Assembly (NCBI RefSeq): GCF_001984195.1
Contig: NZ_MTQN01000009.1
Location: 682,001 to 746,000, forward strand
Length of the DNA stretch: 64,000 nt
Source: Kribbella sp. ALI-6-A
GTDB lineage: Bacteria > Actinomycetota > Actinomycetes > Propionibacteriales > Kribbellaceae
Direction: 5' to 3'
Shown here: one piece after another, positions 44,094 through 52,967 of the stretch
Layout: each line of letters begins with the position of its first letter
Position numbering within the stretch: the stretch's first letter is position 1
The notes under the pieces: generated by a model
What the model was told of the DNA's origin: nothing
What the model saw: only the letters and a program-made list of their open reading frames with translations
The model's database searches: none
Program-made: the position numbers and the translations under genes

Positions 44094-44399
44094 TCAGGGC
44101 AGCAGCGGCCGCATGAAGGTCCGGTCGTAGCGCAGGACGCAGCCGGACTCGTCCCTGATCCGGTCGGCGGCGACGAAGTCGGGATCCACGCCGAACAGCT
44201 GCCGATATTGCTCGTACGCCGCCAGGCTCGGGAAACTGAACAGCGCGAGCGCCTTGTCCGAGGCGCCTTCGGACGGCAGGAAGTAACCGTGGTGCGTGCC
44301 ACCGTGCCGGTTGACCAGCTCGATCCACCGCTGGGCGAACTCCTCGAACTGCTCGATCTTGGCCGGGTCGATGACGTACTCGACAACGCAGGTGATCAT
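44094..44399 (-). CDS. NIPSNAP-family protein
   Basis: 101 aa from ATG 44399; the frame is open further upstream but only as the antisense of the next gene. It is a ferredoxin-like alpha/beta fold: CVVEYVIDPAKIEQFEEFAQ at the start, GGTHHGYFLP in the middle and SFPSLAAYEQYRQLFGVDPD, a typical NIPSNAP or dimeric alpha-beta barrel pattern. Bacterial members are small proteins of uncertain role. It is transcribed alone. Confidence 0.78.
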   Translation of the reverse strand: MITCVVEYVIDPAKIEQFEEFAQRWIELVNRHGGTHHGYFLPSEGASDKALALFSFPSLAAYEQYRQLFGVDPDFVAADRIRDESGCVLRYDRTFMRPLLP

Positions 44400-44438
44400 G
44401 GATCCGCACAGTAGCCTCGGGCGAACGGGAAGGCGACG

Positions 44439-44774
44439 ATGGACGACCTCCGCGAGATCCTGGCCGCCGAACGATCGAAGACGGCCGACCGGATCGCCGC
44501 GCTCAGCGCGGACGTGGAGGCGGTGATGGAGGCCTCGCGCTTGGTCGCGACCGACGACGAGCACGATCCCGAAGGTGCGACGATCGCGTTCGAGCGGTCG
44601 CAGACCTCGACACTGCTCGAAGACGCCCGGCAACGACTGGAAGAACTCGACCGCGCACTGGCACGGCTGGAGGCCGGCGAGTACGGCGTGTGCGCGCGAT
44701 GCGGACAGCCGATCGCCGTCGAGCGCCTCCGCGCCCGGCCCACCGCGACCACCTGCATCGCCTGCGCAACGTGA
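44439..44774 (+). CDS. DksA/TraR-type zinc-finger protein
   Basis: 111 aa. An N-terminal coiled coil (residues 3-35) and a second helix (LLEDARQRLEELDRALARLE) are followed by a four-Cys zinc finger, CARCG and CIACA, near residues 86-109. Family members bind in the secondary channel of RNA polymerase. The acidic tip residues typical of E. coli DksA cannot be placed confidently. It ends 10 nt before the stop of the convergent LacI gene. Confidence 0.85.
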   Translation: MDDLREILAAERSKTADRIAALSADVEAVMEASRLVATDDEHDPEGATIAFERSQTSTLLEDARQRLEELDRALARLEAGEYGVCARCGQPIAVERLRARPTATTCIACAT

Positions 44775-44783
44775 GACCGGCCG

Positions 44784-45830
44784 TCAGGCCCGAGAGGCCA
44801 CCCGCGCCGGCTCCGTCGCCGAGTCACGCACGATCAGCTGGGTCGCAAGTTCGACGTGGTGCGAGTCGACCTTCTCCCCCGCCGCCAGCCGCAACGCCGT
44901 TCGCAGCGCGACCGCGCCCATCTCCCGAATCGGCTGCCGTACCGTCGTCAGCTGCGGCGAGGCCAGCCGCGCGACCTGGGTGTCGTCGAAGCCCACGACG
45001 CTGAGGTCCTCCGGCACGCGCAGTCCCCGCGCCCGCGCCGCCTCCATCGCGCCGAGCGCCACCTCGTCGCTGCCGGCGAAGATCGCGGTCGGCGGCTCGG
45101 GCAGGTCGAGCAGCGCCGCGCCGCCGGCCAGGCCGTCGTCGTACAGGAACTCGCGCAGCCAGATGTACTCCTTCGGCACCGGCAGTCCGGCGGCCTCCAT
45201 CGCGCCGCGGTAGCCGTTCATCCGGGCCTGGTTGCAGCCCGACGTGGGCGGTCCGCCGAGGTACGCGATCCGCCGGTGGCCCAGCGACAGCAGATGCTGG
45301 GTCGCGGCCATGCCGCCGGCGAAGTTCGTCGAACCGACGCTGGTGACATCAGGCTGTACGACGTTCATCGGGTCGACCACGACCAGCGGCAGCCGGGCGC
45401 GTGACAGCGCGGCCAGGTCGGCGGCGGTCAGCTCGGAGGTGATCCCGATCGCGGCCCGGCGGCCGTTGGCGGTGAGCTCGCGGATCCACGGCGCGGCGCG
45501 GCCGGCCGTCCGGCCTTGCCCGCGAGGCGGATGGCAGCTCACCACGACGTCCACGTCCGCCGCCTGGCCGGCCTCGACCACGCCCTGGATCACCTCGAGC
45601 GAGTAGCTGTTCAGCACGCCCTGGTAGAACAGCTCGACCCCGGCCCGCTCGGTCGCCGGTTCGGGCCGGCGGCCGACGTACTCGTGCTCACGCAGGATCT
45701 CCTGGACCCGGGCGCGGGTCGACTCCGAGACGTCGCTGCGTCCGTTGAGCACCTTGGAGACCGTCGCGACCGAAACCCCGGCAGACGCCGCGACGGTGGC
45801 CAACGTGACCCGGCCTCTCAACGGCGGCAC
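44784..45830 (-). CDS. LacI-family repressor of the xylo-oligosaccharide locus
   Basis: 348 aa. The helix-turn-helix is at residues 8-30 (TLATVAASAGVSVATVSKVL), with NGRSDVSESTRARV as the hinge-proximal part. The sugar-binding domain has IYLG-type strands (RRIAYLGGPPTSG; PTAIFAGSDEVALG; LSVVGFDDTQVARLASPQLT). Start is GTG 45830 with AGGAGGAG inside the last codons of the GH3 gene, so the two are coupled. It probably binds the GAAA/TTTC dyads at 48256-48328 and is released by xylose or a xylo-oligosaccharide, as BxlR does in Streptomyces. Confidence 0.87.
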   Translation of the reverse strand: MPPLRGRVTLATVAASAGVSVATVSKVLNGRSDVSESTRARVQEILREHEYVGRRPEPATERAGVELFYQGVLNSYSLEVIQGVVEAGQAADVDVVVSCHPPRGQGRTAGRAAPWIRELTANGRRAAIGITSELTAADLAALSRARLPLVVVDPMNVVQPDVTSVGSTNFAGGMAATQHLLSLGHRRIAYLGGPPTSGCNQARMNGYRGAMEAAGLPVPKEYIWLREFLYDDGLAGGAALLDLPEPPTAIFAGSDEVALGAMEAARARGLRVPEDLSVVGFDDTQVARLASPQLTTVRQPIREMGAVALRTALRLAAGEKVDSHHVELATQLIVRDSATEPARVASRA

Positions 45831-45834
45831 CTGC

Positions 45835-48222
45835 TCACACTCCTCCTGCTGCGCTGACCGGAGCCAGCCCGACGGGGGTCACCATCGTACGATCGTGGCC
45901 CACCACACGGGTCGGCCCTGTGAGTCGCACGCTACCCCGCGCGGGCAGGTCGATCGAGCTGTTTCCGGCCAGCAACTCGATGTCGCCCGCCTCCACGATC
46001 CGGCGCAGGTCGGGACCCGTGTACGCCGTCCGGTCGGCGTCCACCCGGAACGTCACGTCCACGGCCGCCCCCGGCTCCAGCGACACCCGCGCGAAGCCGA
46101 TCAGCAGCTTCAGCGGCCGCGCCACCTGGGCCACGACGTCGTGCAGGTACAGCTGCACGACCTCGTCCCCGGCCCGCTGCCCGGTGTTGCGCACCCGCGC
46201 GGTCGCGGTGACCTCGCCGTCGGTCGGAATCTCGGTCGCGCTCAGCCGCAGCTCGCCGATCTCGAAGCTCGTGTACGACGCGCCGAACCCGAACGGGAAC
46301 AACGGCACGGTCTCCAGCCCACTGATCCCCGCGCTCTCCACGCTCCCGAGCGCCGGCTGCAGGTACGTCCCCGGCTGGCCGCCGACGTGCCGCGGAATCT
46401 GCACCGGCAGCTTGCCGCCGGGCATCACCCGTCCGCTGAGCACTCCGGCGATCGCCGCTCCGCCTTCCTGCCCAGGCATGAACGCCTGCACCATGCCGGC
46501 AGCCCTCTCCGCGAACTCGCCCAGCGCGTACGGCCGACCGGAGACGACGACCACGACCACCGGCGTACCGGTGTCGAGCAGCGCGTCCAGCAGCTCAGCC
46601 TGTACGCCGGGCAGTCGCAGGTCCTCCGCGTCGCAGCCCTCGCCGGACGAACCGTGACCGAACAGGCCCGACAGGTCTCCGACGTACGCGACGCACAGGT
46701 CCGCACCTCGCGCGGCCTCGACCGCTGCCGCGATCCCGGACCGATCGTCGCCCAGCACCGAGCAGCCGGCCTCGTGCACGATCTCGGCCGGGGCCAGTTC
46801 GTTGCGCAGGGCATCGAGCGCCGACGGGACCTCGATGCCGAGGTCGCGGTCCGGATAGCGCGGCAGAACGTGGTTGGGGAAGGCGTAGCAGCCCATGAAC
46901 GTCTTCGGGTTCGCAGCGCACGGGCCGACCACCGCGACGCGCCCCAGCGCCGGGCGGTCCTCGCCGAGCAGCGGCAACGCCGTACCGGCATCGAGCAGTA
47001 CGACGGACCGCTCGGCGACCTCGCGAGCCAATTCGCGGTTGGCCGGTGAGTCGAGATCGACCGGCTTCACGGAGGTCTCGGGCGTCCAGTCGGCGTCGAG
47101 CAGCCCGAGGCGTACCTTCTGCACCAGCAGCCGCCGCGCGGCGCGATCGATCAGCTCCTCGGACAGCTCCCCCGACTCGACCAGCTTCAGCAACCCTTCG
47201 CCGAAGCCGATCGTGTCGGGCAGCTCGACGTCCGTGCCCGCCGTGAGCGCGAGCACTCCCGCGGCATCGGTGTCGGCGGCAACCTTGTGCATCGTCGCGA
47301 GGAACGGGACAGCCCAGTAGTCCGAGACCACCGTGCCGTCGAAGCCCCACTCCTCCCGCAGCAACTGCGTGAACAGCCACGGATCCGCACCCGCCGGCAG
47401 CCCGTCGAGGTCGGAGTACGACGTCATCACGGAGCCCGCGCCGCCGGTGGCGATCGCGGCCTCGAACGTCGGCAGCACGATGTCGAGCAGCTCGCGCCGC
47501 CCGATCGACACCGGGCCGTGGTTGCGTCCGGCCCGGGACGCCGAGTAGCCCGCGAAGTGCTTCAGGGTCGCGATCACCCCGGCGCTCTGCAGCCCCCGCA
47601 CGTACGCCGAACCGACCATCGCGACCAGGTACGGGTCCTCACCGATCGTCTCCTCGACCCGGCCCCACCGGTAGTCGCGCACGACGTCGAGCACCGGCGA
47701 CAGCCCCTGGTGCACCCCGGCCGCGGCCAGGTCGCGGCCGATCGCGCCGGCCATCCGCTCCACCAGTTCGGGGTCGAAGGTCGCACCCCAGGCCAACGCG
47801 GTCGGGTAGACAGTCGCGCCGTACGTCGTGAAGCCGGTCAGGCACTCCTCGTGCACCAGCGCCGGTACGCCGAGTCGCGACCCGGCGAGCACGATCTTGT
47901 GCTGGCGTACCACCTCCGCGATCCCCTGCTCGACGGTCAGCGGGACGCTGCCCCACACGCGGGTCAGGTGCCCGAGTCCGTGCCGGCTCGCGTCCTCCAG
48001 CGAGACCGCACCGCCTTGCGCGAAGGCGTCCTGCATTGGCGCGACGTTCAGGGCCTCCTCGGCCTCTGCGGGCCGGTCCTGCTCGGCCATGTCGTTGCCG
48101 ATCCAGCGGCTGCCGAGCTGCGCGAGCTTCTCCGGCAGCGTCATCTCGTCAAGGAGCAGCCCAGCCCGCTCCTCGGCCGCGAGCGCGGTGTTCTGCCACG
48201 GCCGAACGTCTGGAGCTGCCAC
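45835..48222 (-). CDS. GH3 beta-xylosidase/beta-glucosidase
   Basis: 795 aa, GTG 48222 five nt after GGGAGAA. The TIM barrel holds KHFAGYSASRAGRNHGPVSI (about 221-240) and the catalytic nucleophile D301 in VVSDYWAV. The second alpha/beta domain and a C-terminal fibronectin-III-like domain (GEVTATARVRNTGQRAGDEV) complete the family layout. No signal peptide, so it acts inside on imported sugars. Next to a sugar ABC importer and xylose isomerase the natural substrate is xylobiose or longer xylo-oligosaccharides; specificity is inferred from context, as the sequence alone does not separate xylosidase from glucosidase. Confidence 0.88.
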   Translation of the reverse strand: MAAPDVRPWQNTALAAEERAGLLLDEMTLPEKLAQLGSRWIGNDMAEQDRPAEAEEALNVAPMQDAFAQGGAVSLEDASRHGLGHLTRVWGSVPLTVEQGIAEVVRQHKIVLAGSRLGVPALVHEECLTGFTTYGATVYPTALAWGATFDPELVERMAGAIGRDLAAAGVHQGLSPVLDVVRDYRWGRVEETIGEDPYLVAMVGSAYVRGLQSAGVIATLKHFAGYSASRAGRNHGPVSIGRRELLDIVLPTFEAAIATGGAGSVMTSYSDLDGLPAGADPWLFTQLLREEWGFDGTVVSDYWAVPFLATMHKVAADTDAAGVLALTAGTDVELPDTIGFGEGLLKLVESGELSEELIDRAARRLLVQKVRLGLLDADWTPETSVKPVDLDSPANRELAREVAERSVVLLDAGTALPLLGEDRPALGRVAVVGPCAANPKTFMGCYAFPNHVLPRYPDRDLGIEVPSALDALRNELAPAEIVHEAGCSVLGDDRSGIAAAVEAARGADLCVAYVGDLSGLFGHGSSGEGCDAEDLRLPGVQAELLDALLDTGTPVVVVVVSGRPYALGEFAERAAGMVQAFMPGQEGGAAIAGVLSGRVMPGGKLPVQIPRHVGGQPGTYLQPALGSVESAGISGLETVPLFPFGFGASYTSFEIGELRLSATEIPTDGEVTATARVRNTGQRAGDEVVQLYLHDVVAQVARPLKLLIGFARVSLEPGAAVDVTFRVDADRTAYTGPDLRRIVEAGDIELLAGNSSIDLPARGSVRLTGPTRVVGHDRTMVTPVGLAPVSAAGGV

Positions 48223-48255
48223 GAAATTCTCCCTTTGGATCGATCAACAGAAGGC

Positions 48256-48281
48256 AAAGTTTCGAAATGTTTCGAGACTTT
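48256..48281. promoter_or_regulatory. LacI-type operator between the divergent sugar genes
   Basis: A 26-bp dyad in which 11 of 13 pairs match. The left half is aaagtttcgaaat and the right half gtttcgagacttt. It lies 34 nt upstream of the GH3 start, so it could block that promoter. GAAA/TTTC dyads with a central CG are typical of actinobacterial LacI regulators. Confidence 0.7.
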
Positions 48282-48310
48282 ACGGGGCGTGCATCGCTAA
48301 CAGTGCAGGC

Positions 48311-48328
48311 TGAAAGTCGAAAGTTTCA
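48311..48328. promoter_or_regulatory. second GAAA/TTTC dyad, next to the transporter promoter
   Basis: tgaaagtcgaaagtttca has perfect 5-bp ends (tgaaa/tttca) and an imperfect core. It ends 5 nt before the -35 box at 48334, a good place for repression or looping with the first operator. Confidence 0.55.
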
Positions 48329-48333
48329 AGACC

Positions 48334-48362
48334 TTGACAGCAACATCACCGAAACCTACGTT
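48334..48362 (+). promoter_or_regulatory. sigma-70-type promoter of the sugar transporter operon
   Basis: -35 TTGACA (48334-48339), 17-nt spacer, -10 TACGTT (48357-48362). The start codon of the binding-protein gene is 67 nt further on. Close to consensus for a high-GC genome, so it should be strong when not repressed. Confidence 0.7.
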
Positions 48363-48428
48363 ACGAAACACAGTTTTAACCGCCGTGAAGTCTTCGCGGC
48401 CAGGATTTCGGAGATCAGGGTGGATCCC

Positions 48429-49778
48429 ATGACGACTTCTCGGCGTACTTTCCTCCGCCTGACCGGCGCCGGCGCCGTCGCGGCCGGCCTGGCCGCGTGC
48501 GGCACCTCGGGCCCGCAGAGCTCGGGCAGTTCGACCGGTGGTGGTGCCGCCGCCGGCACCGGAACGACCTACTGGTTCCTCACCGGGCAGCCCCAGCAGG
48601 GCATCCGTGAGGGCCAGGTCAAGCGGTTCAACGACGCGAACCCGAGCACGCAGATCAAGACCACGCAGTTCCAGAACGACGCCTACAAGCAGAAGATCAA
48701 GACCGCGATCGGCGCCGGCCAGGGCCCGACGTTGATCTGGGGCTGGGGCGGCGGCGGCCTGAAGAGCTACGTCGACGCCAACCAGGTCGAGGACCTGACC
48801 GGCTTCTTCAGCCAGAACGCGGAGTTGAAGAGCCAGATCTTCCCGTCCGCGTTCGGCGCGGCCACCGTGAACGGCAAGATCTACGCGATGCCGGTCGAGT
48901 CGACGACGCCGATCGTGCTGTTCTACAACAAGCAGGCGTTCGAGAAGATCGGGGCCGAGCCGCCGCAGTCGTGGGGCGACATCATGGACCTGGTGCCGAA
49001 GTTCAACGACGCCAAGATCGCGCCGTTCTCGCTCGGCGGCCAGTCGCGCTGGACCAACATGATGTGGCTGGAGTTCCTGTACGACCGGATCGGCGGCAGC
49101 GAGGTCTTCCAGAACATCTTCGACGGCAAGCCCAACGCCTGGTCCGACCCCTCGTCGCTCAAGGCGCTCGAAGAAGTCCAGAAGCTGGTCAAGGCGAACG
49201 GCTTCATCAAGGGCTTCTCGTCGATCACCGCCGACTCCAACGCCGACCAGGCCCTGCTCTGCACCGGCAAGGCCGCGATGATGCTGCACGGCGCGTGGAC
49301 CTACGGCGGTATGAAGGCCGACGGCAAGGACTTCGTCACCGGCGGGCACCTGGGCTACATGAACTTCCCGCCGGTCGACGGCGGCAAGGGCGATCCGACC
49401 ACCTCGGTCGGCAACCCCGCCGCGTACCTGTCGATCTCCTCCAAGGCCAGTGACCAGGACAAGGAGGTGGCCAAGAAGTTCCTGGCCAACAACACCTTGG
49501 ACTCCGCCTCGGTCGACGCCTGGGTCGGCGCCGGCAACATCCCGGTGGTCAAGAGCGCCGAGGCCAAGCTGCCCTCGGTCCAGGACAAGAACGACGCCGC
49601 CTGGCTGAAGTTCGTCTACGACACCTCCAGCAAGGCCAAGAACTTCCAGCAGTCGTGGGACCAGGCCCTCAGCCCGACCGCGGCCGAGGCGCTGCTGGAC
49701 AACATCGCCAAGCTGTTCCAGCTGTCGATCAGCCCGCAGCAGTTCGCCGACAGCATGAACGGGGTGATCGGGAAGTGA
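48429..49778 (+). CDS. sugar ABC transporter binding lipoprotein
   Basis: 449 aa, ATG 48429 after CAGGGTGG. The N-terminus has a twin-arginine motif (SRRTFLRL) and a lipobox ending in LAAC, so it is a Tat-exported lipoprotein. The body is a family-1 extracellular solute-binding protein (FNDANPSTQIKTTQFQND; YAMPVESTTPIVLFYNKQAF; AAMMLHGAWTYGG). It delivers sugar to the two permeases that follow; its stop overlaps the first permease start (GTGA). Given the xylA and GH3 neighbours the ligand is probably xylobiose or related xylo-oligosaccharides, as for BxlE. Confidence 0.9.
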   Translation: MTTSRRTFLRLTGAGAVAAGLAACGTSGPQSSGSSTGGGAAAGTGTTYWFLTGQPQQGIREGQVKRFNDANPSTQIKTTQFQNDAYKQKIKTAIGAGQGPTLIWGWGGGGLKSYVDANQVEDLTGFFSQNAELKSQIFPSAFGAATVNGKIYAMPVESTTPIVLFYNKQAFEKIGAEPPQSWGDIMDLVPKFNDAKIAPFSLGGQSRWTNMMWLEFLYDRIGGSEVFQNIFDGKPNAWSDPSSLKALEEVQKLVKANGFIKGFSSITADSNADQALLCTGKAAMMLHGAWTYGGMKADGKDFVTGGHLGYMNFPPVDGGKGDPTTSVGNPAAYLSISSKASDQDKEVAKKFLANNTLDSASVDAWVGAGNIPVVKSAEAKLPSVQDKNDAAWLKFVYDTSSKAKNFQQSWDQALSPTAAEALLDNIAKLFQLSISPQQFADSMNGVIGK

Positions 49779-50719
49779 CGGCCGCCGCTCCCCCGGCTCC
49801 TGCGCGGGCCGGTGGGCGGACCCCGGTGGGAACGCGCGCCGCCGGGCAGGTCGGGCGGAGCGGCCCGGTCGCGTGGATGGCGCTGCCGGCCCTGGTGTTC
49901 TTCCTCGTCTTCGGCGTCGTACCGCTGTTCGGCGTGCTGGTGCTCAGCTTCACCCAGTGGGACGGCATCGGCGCGATCAATCCGGCGGGGCTGTCCAACT
50001 GGCGCTCAGTACTCAGCGATCCCGGACTGCCGCACGCCCTGTGGGTGACGTTCGAGATCATGATCCTGTCGTGGCTGGTGCAGACCCCGCTGAGTTTGCT
50101 GCTCGGGGTCTTCCTGGCCGGCCGTCAGCGGTACCGGGCGTTCCTGGCGGTCCTGTACTTCGTCCCGCTGCTGCTCAGCTCGGCGGCGATCGCGATCACC
50201 TACAAGGCACTGCTCGACCCGAACTTCGGTCTCGGCGCCGGCCTGAACATCGGCTTCCTCACCCAGGACTGGCTCGGCAAGGACAACCTCGCGCTCGGCG
50301 TGGTGATCTTCGTGGTGTCGTGGCAGTTCATCCCGTTCCACTCGCTGATCTACCAAGGCGGCGTGCGGCAGATCCCGACCACGATGTACGAGGCGGCCTC
50401 GATCGACGGCGCCGGGCGGCTGCGGCAGTTCTTCAGCATCACCGTGCCGCAGCTCAAGTACACGATCATCACCTCCTCGACGCTGATGGTGGTCGGCTCG
50501 CTGACGTTCTTCGACCTGATCTTCGTGCTCACCGCCGGTGGTCCGGGCGACGCCACCCGGGTGCTGGCACTCGACATGTACAAACGAGGCTTCCAGGCCA
50601 ACCTGATGGGACCGGCGAGCGTGATCGCGGTCCTGCTGGTGCTGATCGGACTCGCGCTGGCCCTGATTCTGCGCCGGCTCGGTGGCAGCACGACGGCCAG
50701 CCAGCAGGAAGGTGCGTGA
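49775..50719 (+). CDS. sugar ABC transporter permease 1 (MalF type)
   Basis: 314 aa, GTG 49775 overlapping the previous TGA. Six membrane helices, the first at about residues 33-57 (WMALPALVFFLVFGVVPLFG). The EAA loop that contacts the ATPase is MYEAASIDGAGRLRQFFSIT at about residues 208-227. Works with the next gene. No ATPase gene is in the operon, as usual for actinobacterial sugar importers that share a MsiK-type ATPase encoded elsewhere. Confidence 0.92.
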   Translation: MTAAAPPAPARAGGRTPVGTRAAGQVGRSGPVAWMALPALVFFLVFGVVPLFGVLVLSFTQWDGIGAINPAGLSNWRSVLSDPGLPHALWVTFEIMILSWLVQTPLSLLLGVFLAGRQRYRAFLAVLYFVPLLLSSAAIAITYKALLDPNFGLGAGLNIGFLTQDWLGKDNLALGVVIFVVSWQFIPFHSLIYQGGVRQIPTTMYEAASIDGAGRLRQFFSITVPQLKYTIITSSTLMVVGSLTFFDLIFVLTAGGPGDATRVLALDMYKRGFQANLMGPASVIAVLLVLIGLALALILRRLGGSTTASQQEGA

Positions 50720-50720
50720 G

Positions 50721-51608
50721 ATGGCGGTGGCGACCAGCGCCCAGGCAACGAGCCGGCGCGAAGCCCCGGGGACGTCGTACGGGCGCAAGCTGCTCCGGCT
50801 GAACTGGCTCGGCGGTACGGCGGGCTGGTTGTGGCTGGTGATCGTGATCGTACCGATCTACTGGATCGTGATCACCAGCTTCAAGGACCAGAGCGCGTTC
50901 TTCGCGCAGAACCCGTTCGCGTTGCCGGCCGAGCCGACGCTGGCCAACTACCAGCTCGTGATCGAGTCCGACTTCCCGCGGTACTTCCTGAACAGCGTGA
51001 TCATCACGGCCGGAACGATCATTCCGGCGGTGGCGATCGCGTTCATGGCGGCGTACGCGATCATCCGCGGCGCGGGCAGCAAGTTCCTTGCCGGGGTCAA
51101 CGGGTTGTTCCTGATGGGACTGGCGATCCCGCTGCAGGCGACGATCATCCCGGTCTACCTGCTGATCATCAAGATGCACCTGTACGACAGCCTGCTGGCG
51201 ATCATCCTGCCGTCGATCGCGTTCTCGATCCCGCTGTCGGTGCTGGTGCTGACCAACTTCATCCGCGACGTGCCCAAGGAACTGTTCGAGTCGATGCGCG
51301 TCGACGGCGCGACCGAGTGGGGCATGTTGCGCAGCCTGGCGCTGCCGCTGACCCGGCCGGCCCTGGTCACGGTCAGCATCTACAACGGCCTCGGTGTCTG
51401 GAACGGCTTCCTGCTGCCGCTGATCCTGACTCAGAGCCCCGACAAACGTCCGCTCCCGCTGGCGCTGTGGACCTTCCAGGGCCAGTACTCCGTCAACGTC
51501 CCGGCCGTCCTGGCCTCGGTCGTGCTGACAACGTTGCCTATCGTGGTCCTGTACGCGATCGGCCGCCGGCAGCTGCTCAGCGGGCTCACCGCGGGCTTCA
51601 GCCGCTGA
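50721..51608 (+). CDS. sugar ABC transporter permease 2 (MalG type)
   Basis: 295 aa, ATG 50721, one nt after the previous stop. Six helices, the first [19 protein letters not shown]. The EAA loop is [20 protein letters not shown] at about residues 193-212. C-terminal helix [20 protein letters not shown]. Forms the membrane channel with permease 1. Confidence 0.92.
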   Translation: MAVATSAQATSRREAPGTSYGRKLLRLNWLGGTAGWLWLVIVIVPIYWIVITSFKDQSAFFAQNPFALPAEPTLANYQLVIESDFPRYFLNSVIITAGTIIPAVAIAFMAAYAIIRGAGSKFLAGVNGLFLMGLAIPLQATIIPVYLLIIKMHLYDSLLAIILPSIAFSIPLSVLVLTNFIRDVPKELFESMRVDGATEWGMLRSLALPLTRPALVTVSIYNGLGVWNGFLLPLILTQSPDKRPLPLALWTFQGQYSVNVPAVLASVVLTTLPIVVLYAIGRRQLLSGLTAGFSR

Positions 51609-51639
51609 CCACCACTCTTCCCCCTCGAGAGGATCTTCC

Positions 51640-52806
51640 ATGACAGACGCCGACTACACGCCCACCCGTGAGGACAAGTTCTCCTTCGGCTTGTGGACGG
51701 TCGGCTGGCAGGGCGTCGACGTGTTCGGCGGCGAGGTGCGCCCGGTGCTGGACCCGGCCGCAGCCGTCCACAAGCTGAGCGAACTCGGTGCCTACGGCAT
51801 CACTTTCCACGACAACGACGTGTTCCCGTTCGGCAGTACGGCGGCCGAGCGCGACGCACACCTCAAGCCGTTCCGGGCCGCGCTGGACGAGACCGGGCTG
51901 AAGGTCCCGATGGTGACGACGAACCTGTTCTCGCACCCGGTCTTCCGCGACGGCGGCTTCACCAACAACGACCGCGACGTACGCCGGTACGCGATCCGCA
52001 AGACCGCCGACCAGCTGGACCTCGCCGCCGAGCTGGGCGCGGAGACCTTCGTCGCCTGGGGCGGCCGCGAGGGCGCCGAGTCGGGCGCCGCCAAGGACGT
52101 CCGGGCAGCACTGGACCGGTACAAGGAGGCCTTCGACATCCTCGGCTCGTACGCCGTGGAGCAGGGCTACGACATCCGCTTCGCGATCGAGCCGAAGCCG
52201 AACGAGCCGCGCGGCGACATCCTGCTGCCGACGATCGGGCACGCGCTGGCCTTCATCGAGACCCTCGAGCACAGCGAGCGGGTCGGCCTGAACCCCGAGG
52301 TCGGGCACGAGGAGATGGCCGGGCTGAACTACGCCCACGGCATCGCCCAGGCGTTGTGGCACGGCAAGCTGTTCCACGCCGACCTCAACGGCCAGAACGG
52401 CCCGCGCTACGACCAGGACCTGCGCTTCGGCGCCGGCAACGCCCGTGGTGCCTTCTGGACCGTGGACGTCCTGGAGCACGGTGGCTACGAGGGCCCGCGC
52501 CACTTCGACTTCAAGCCGCCGCGGACCGAGGACATCGACGGCGTCTGGGCGTCCGCGGCCGGGTGCATGCGCAACTACCTGATCCTGCGCGCCAAGGTCC
52601 GCGCCTTCCGCGCCGACCCCGAGGTCCAGCAGGCCCTGCGCGACGCCCGCCTCGACCAGCTCGCCCAGCCCACACTCGCCGCCGGTGAGTCGGTCGCCAC
52701 GCTGCGCGCCGAGGACTTCGACCCCGAGGAGGCCGGCCGCCGCGGCATGGCCTTCGAGCAGCTCGACCAGCTGGCGATCGAGTACTTGTACGGCACCCGG
52801 TCCTGA
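51640..52806 (+). CDS. xylA: xylose isomerase
   Basis: 388 aa, the usual size of actinobacterial enzymes. It converts D-xylose to D-xylulose in a TIM barrel with two metal ions. Visible active-site parts are FGLWTVGW, the catalytic His in [17 protein letters not shown], the metal-binding Glu in [30 protein letters not shown] and HFDFKPPR. It lies 31 nt after permease 2, so imported xylose goes straight to isomerisation. xylB (xylulokinase) is not in the window. Confidence 0.96.
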   Translation: MTDADYTPTREDKFSFGLWTVGWQGVDVFGGEVRPVLDPAAAVHKLSELGAYGITFHDNDVFPFGSTAAERDAHLKPFRAALDETGLKVPMVTTNLFSHPVFRDGGFTNNDRDVRRYAIRKTADQLDLAAELGAETFVAWGGREGAESGAAKDVRAALDRYKEAFDILGSYAVEQGYDIRFAIEPKPNEPRGDILLPTIGHALAFIETLEHSERVGLNPEVGHEEMAGLNYAHGIAQALWHGKLFHADLNGQNGPRYDQDLRFGAGNARGAFWTVDVLEHGGYEGPRHFDFKPPRTEDIDGVWASAAGCMRNYLILRAKVRAFRADPEVQQALRDARLDQLAQPTLAAGESVATLRAEDFDPEEAGRRGMAFEQLDQLAIEYLYGTRS

Positions 52807-52828
52807 CCCGACATCGGGACTGAGTGCT

Positions 52829-52866
52829 CAGGTGGTGCGGGCGGCTTCGGCCGCCTGCACCACCTG
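52829..52866 (+). terminator. terminator of the xylose operon
   Basis: A 17-bp stem (caggtggtgcgggcggc with gccgcctgcaccacctg, one mismatch) closed by a ttcg loop and followed by ttctgttt. It starts 23 nt after the xylA stop. Confidence 0.85.
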
Positions 52867-52898
52867 TTCTGTTTCGGCCCTCTCCTGAGTAGTACCAC

Positions 52899-52928
52899 TT
52901 GTCTTTAGTCGGCGCCTGCAAGTATTGT
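52899..52928 (+). promoter_or_regulatory. likely promoter of the MFS gene
   Basis: -35 TTGTCT (52899-52904), 18-nt spacer, -10 TATTGT (52923-52928), about 40 nt before the start codon. Moderate match to consensus. Confidence 0.45.
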
Positions 52929-52967
52929 CGACGCCGGTAACAGTCGTACTCATCAGGAGGCTTTTTC

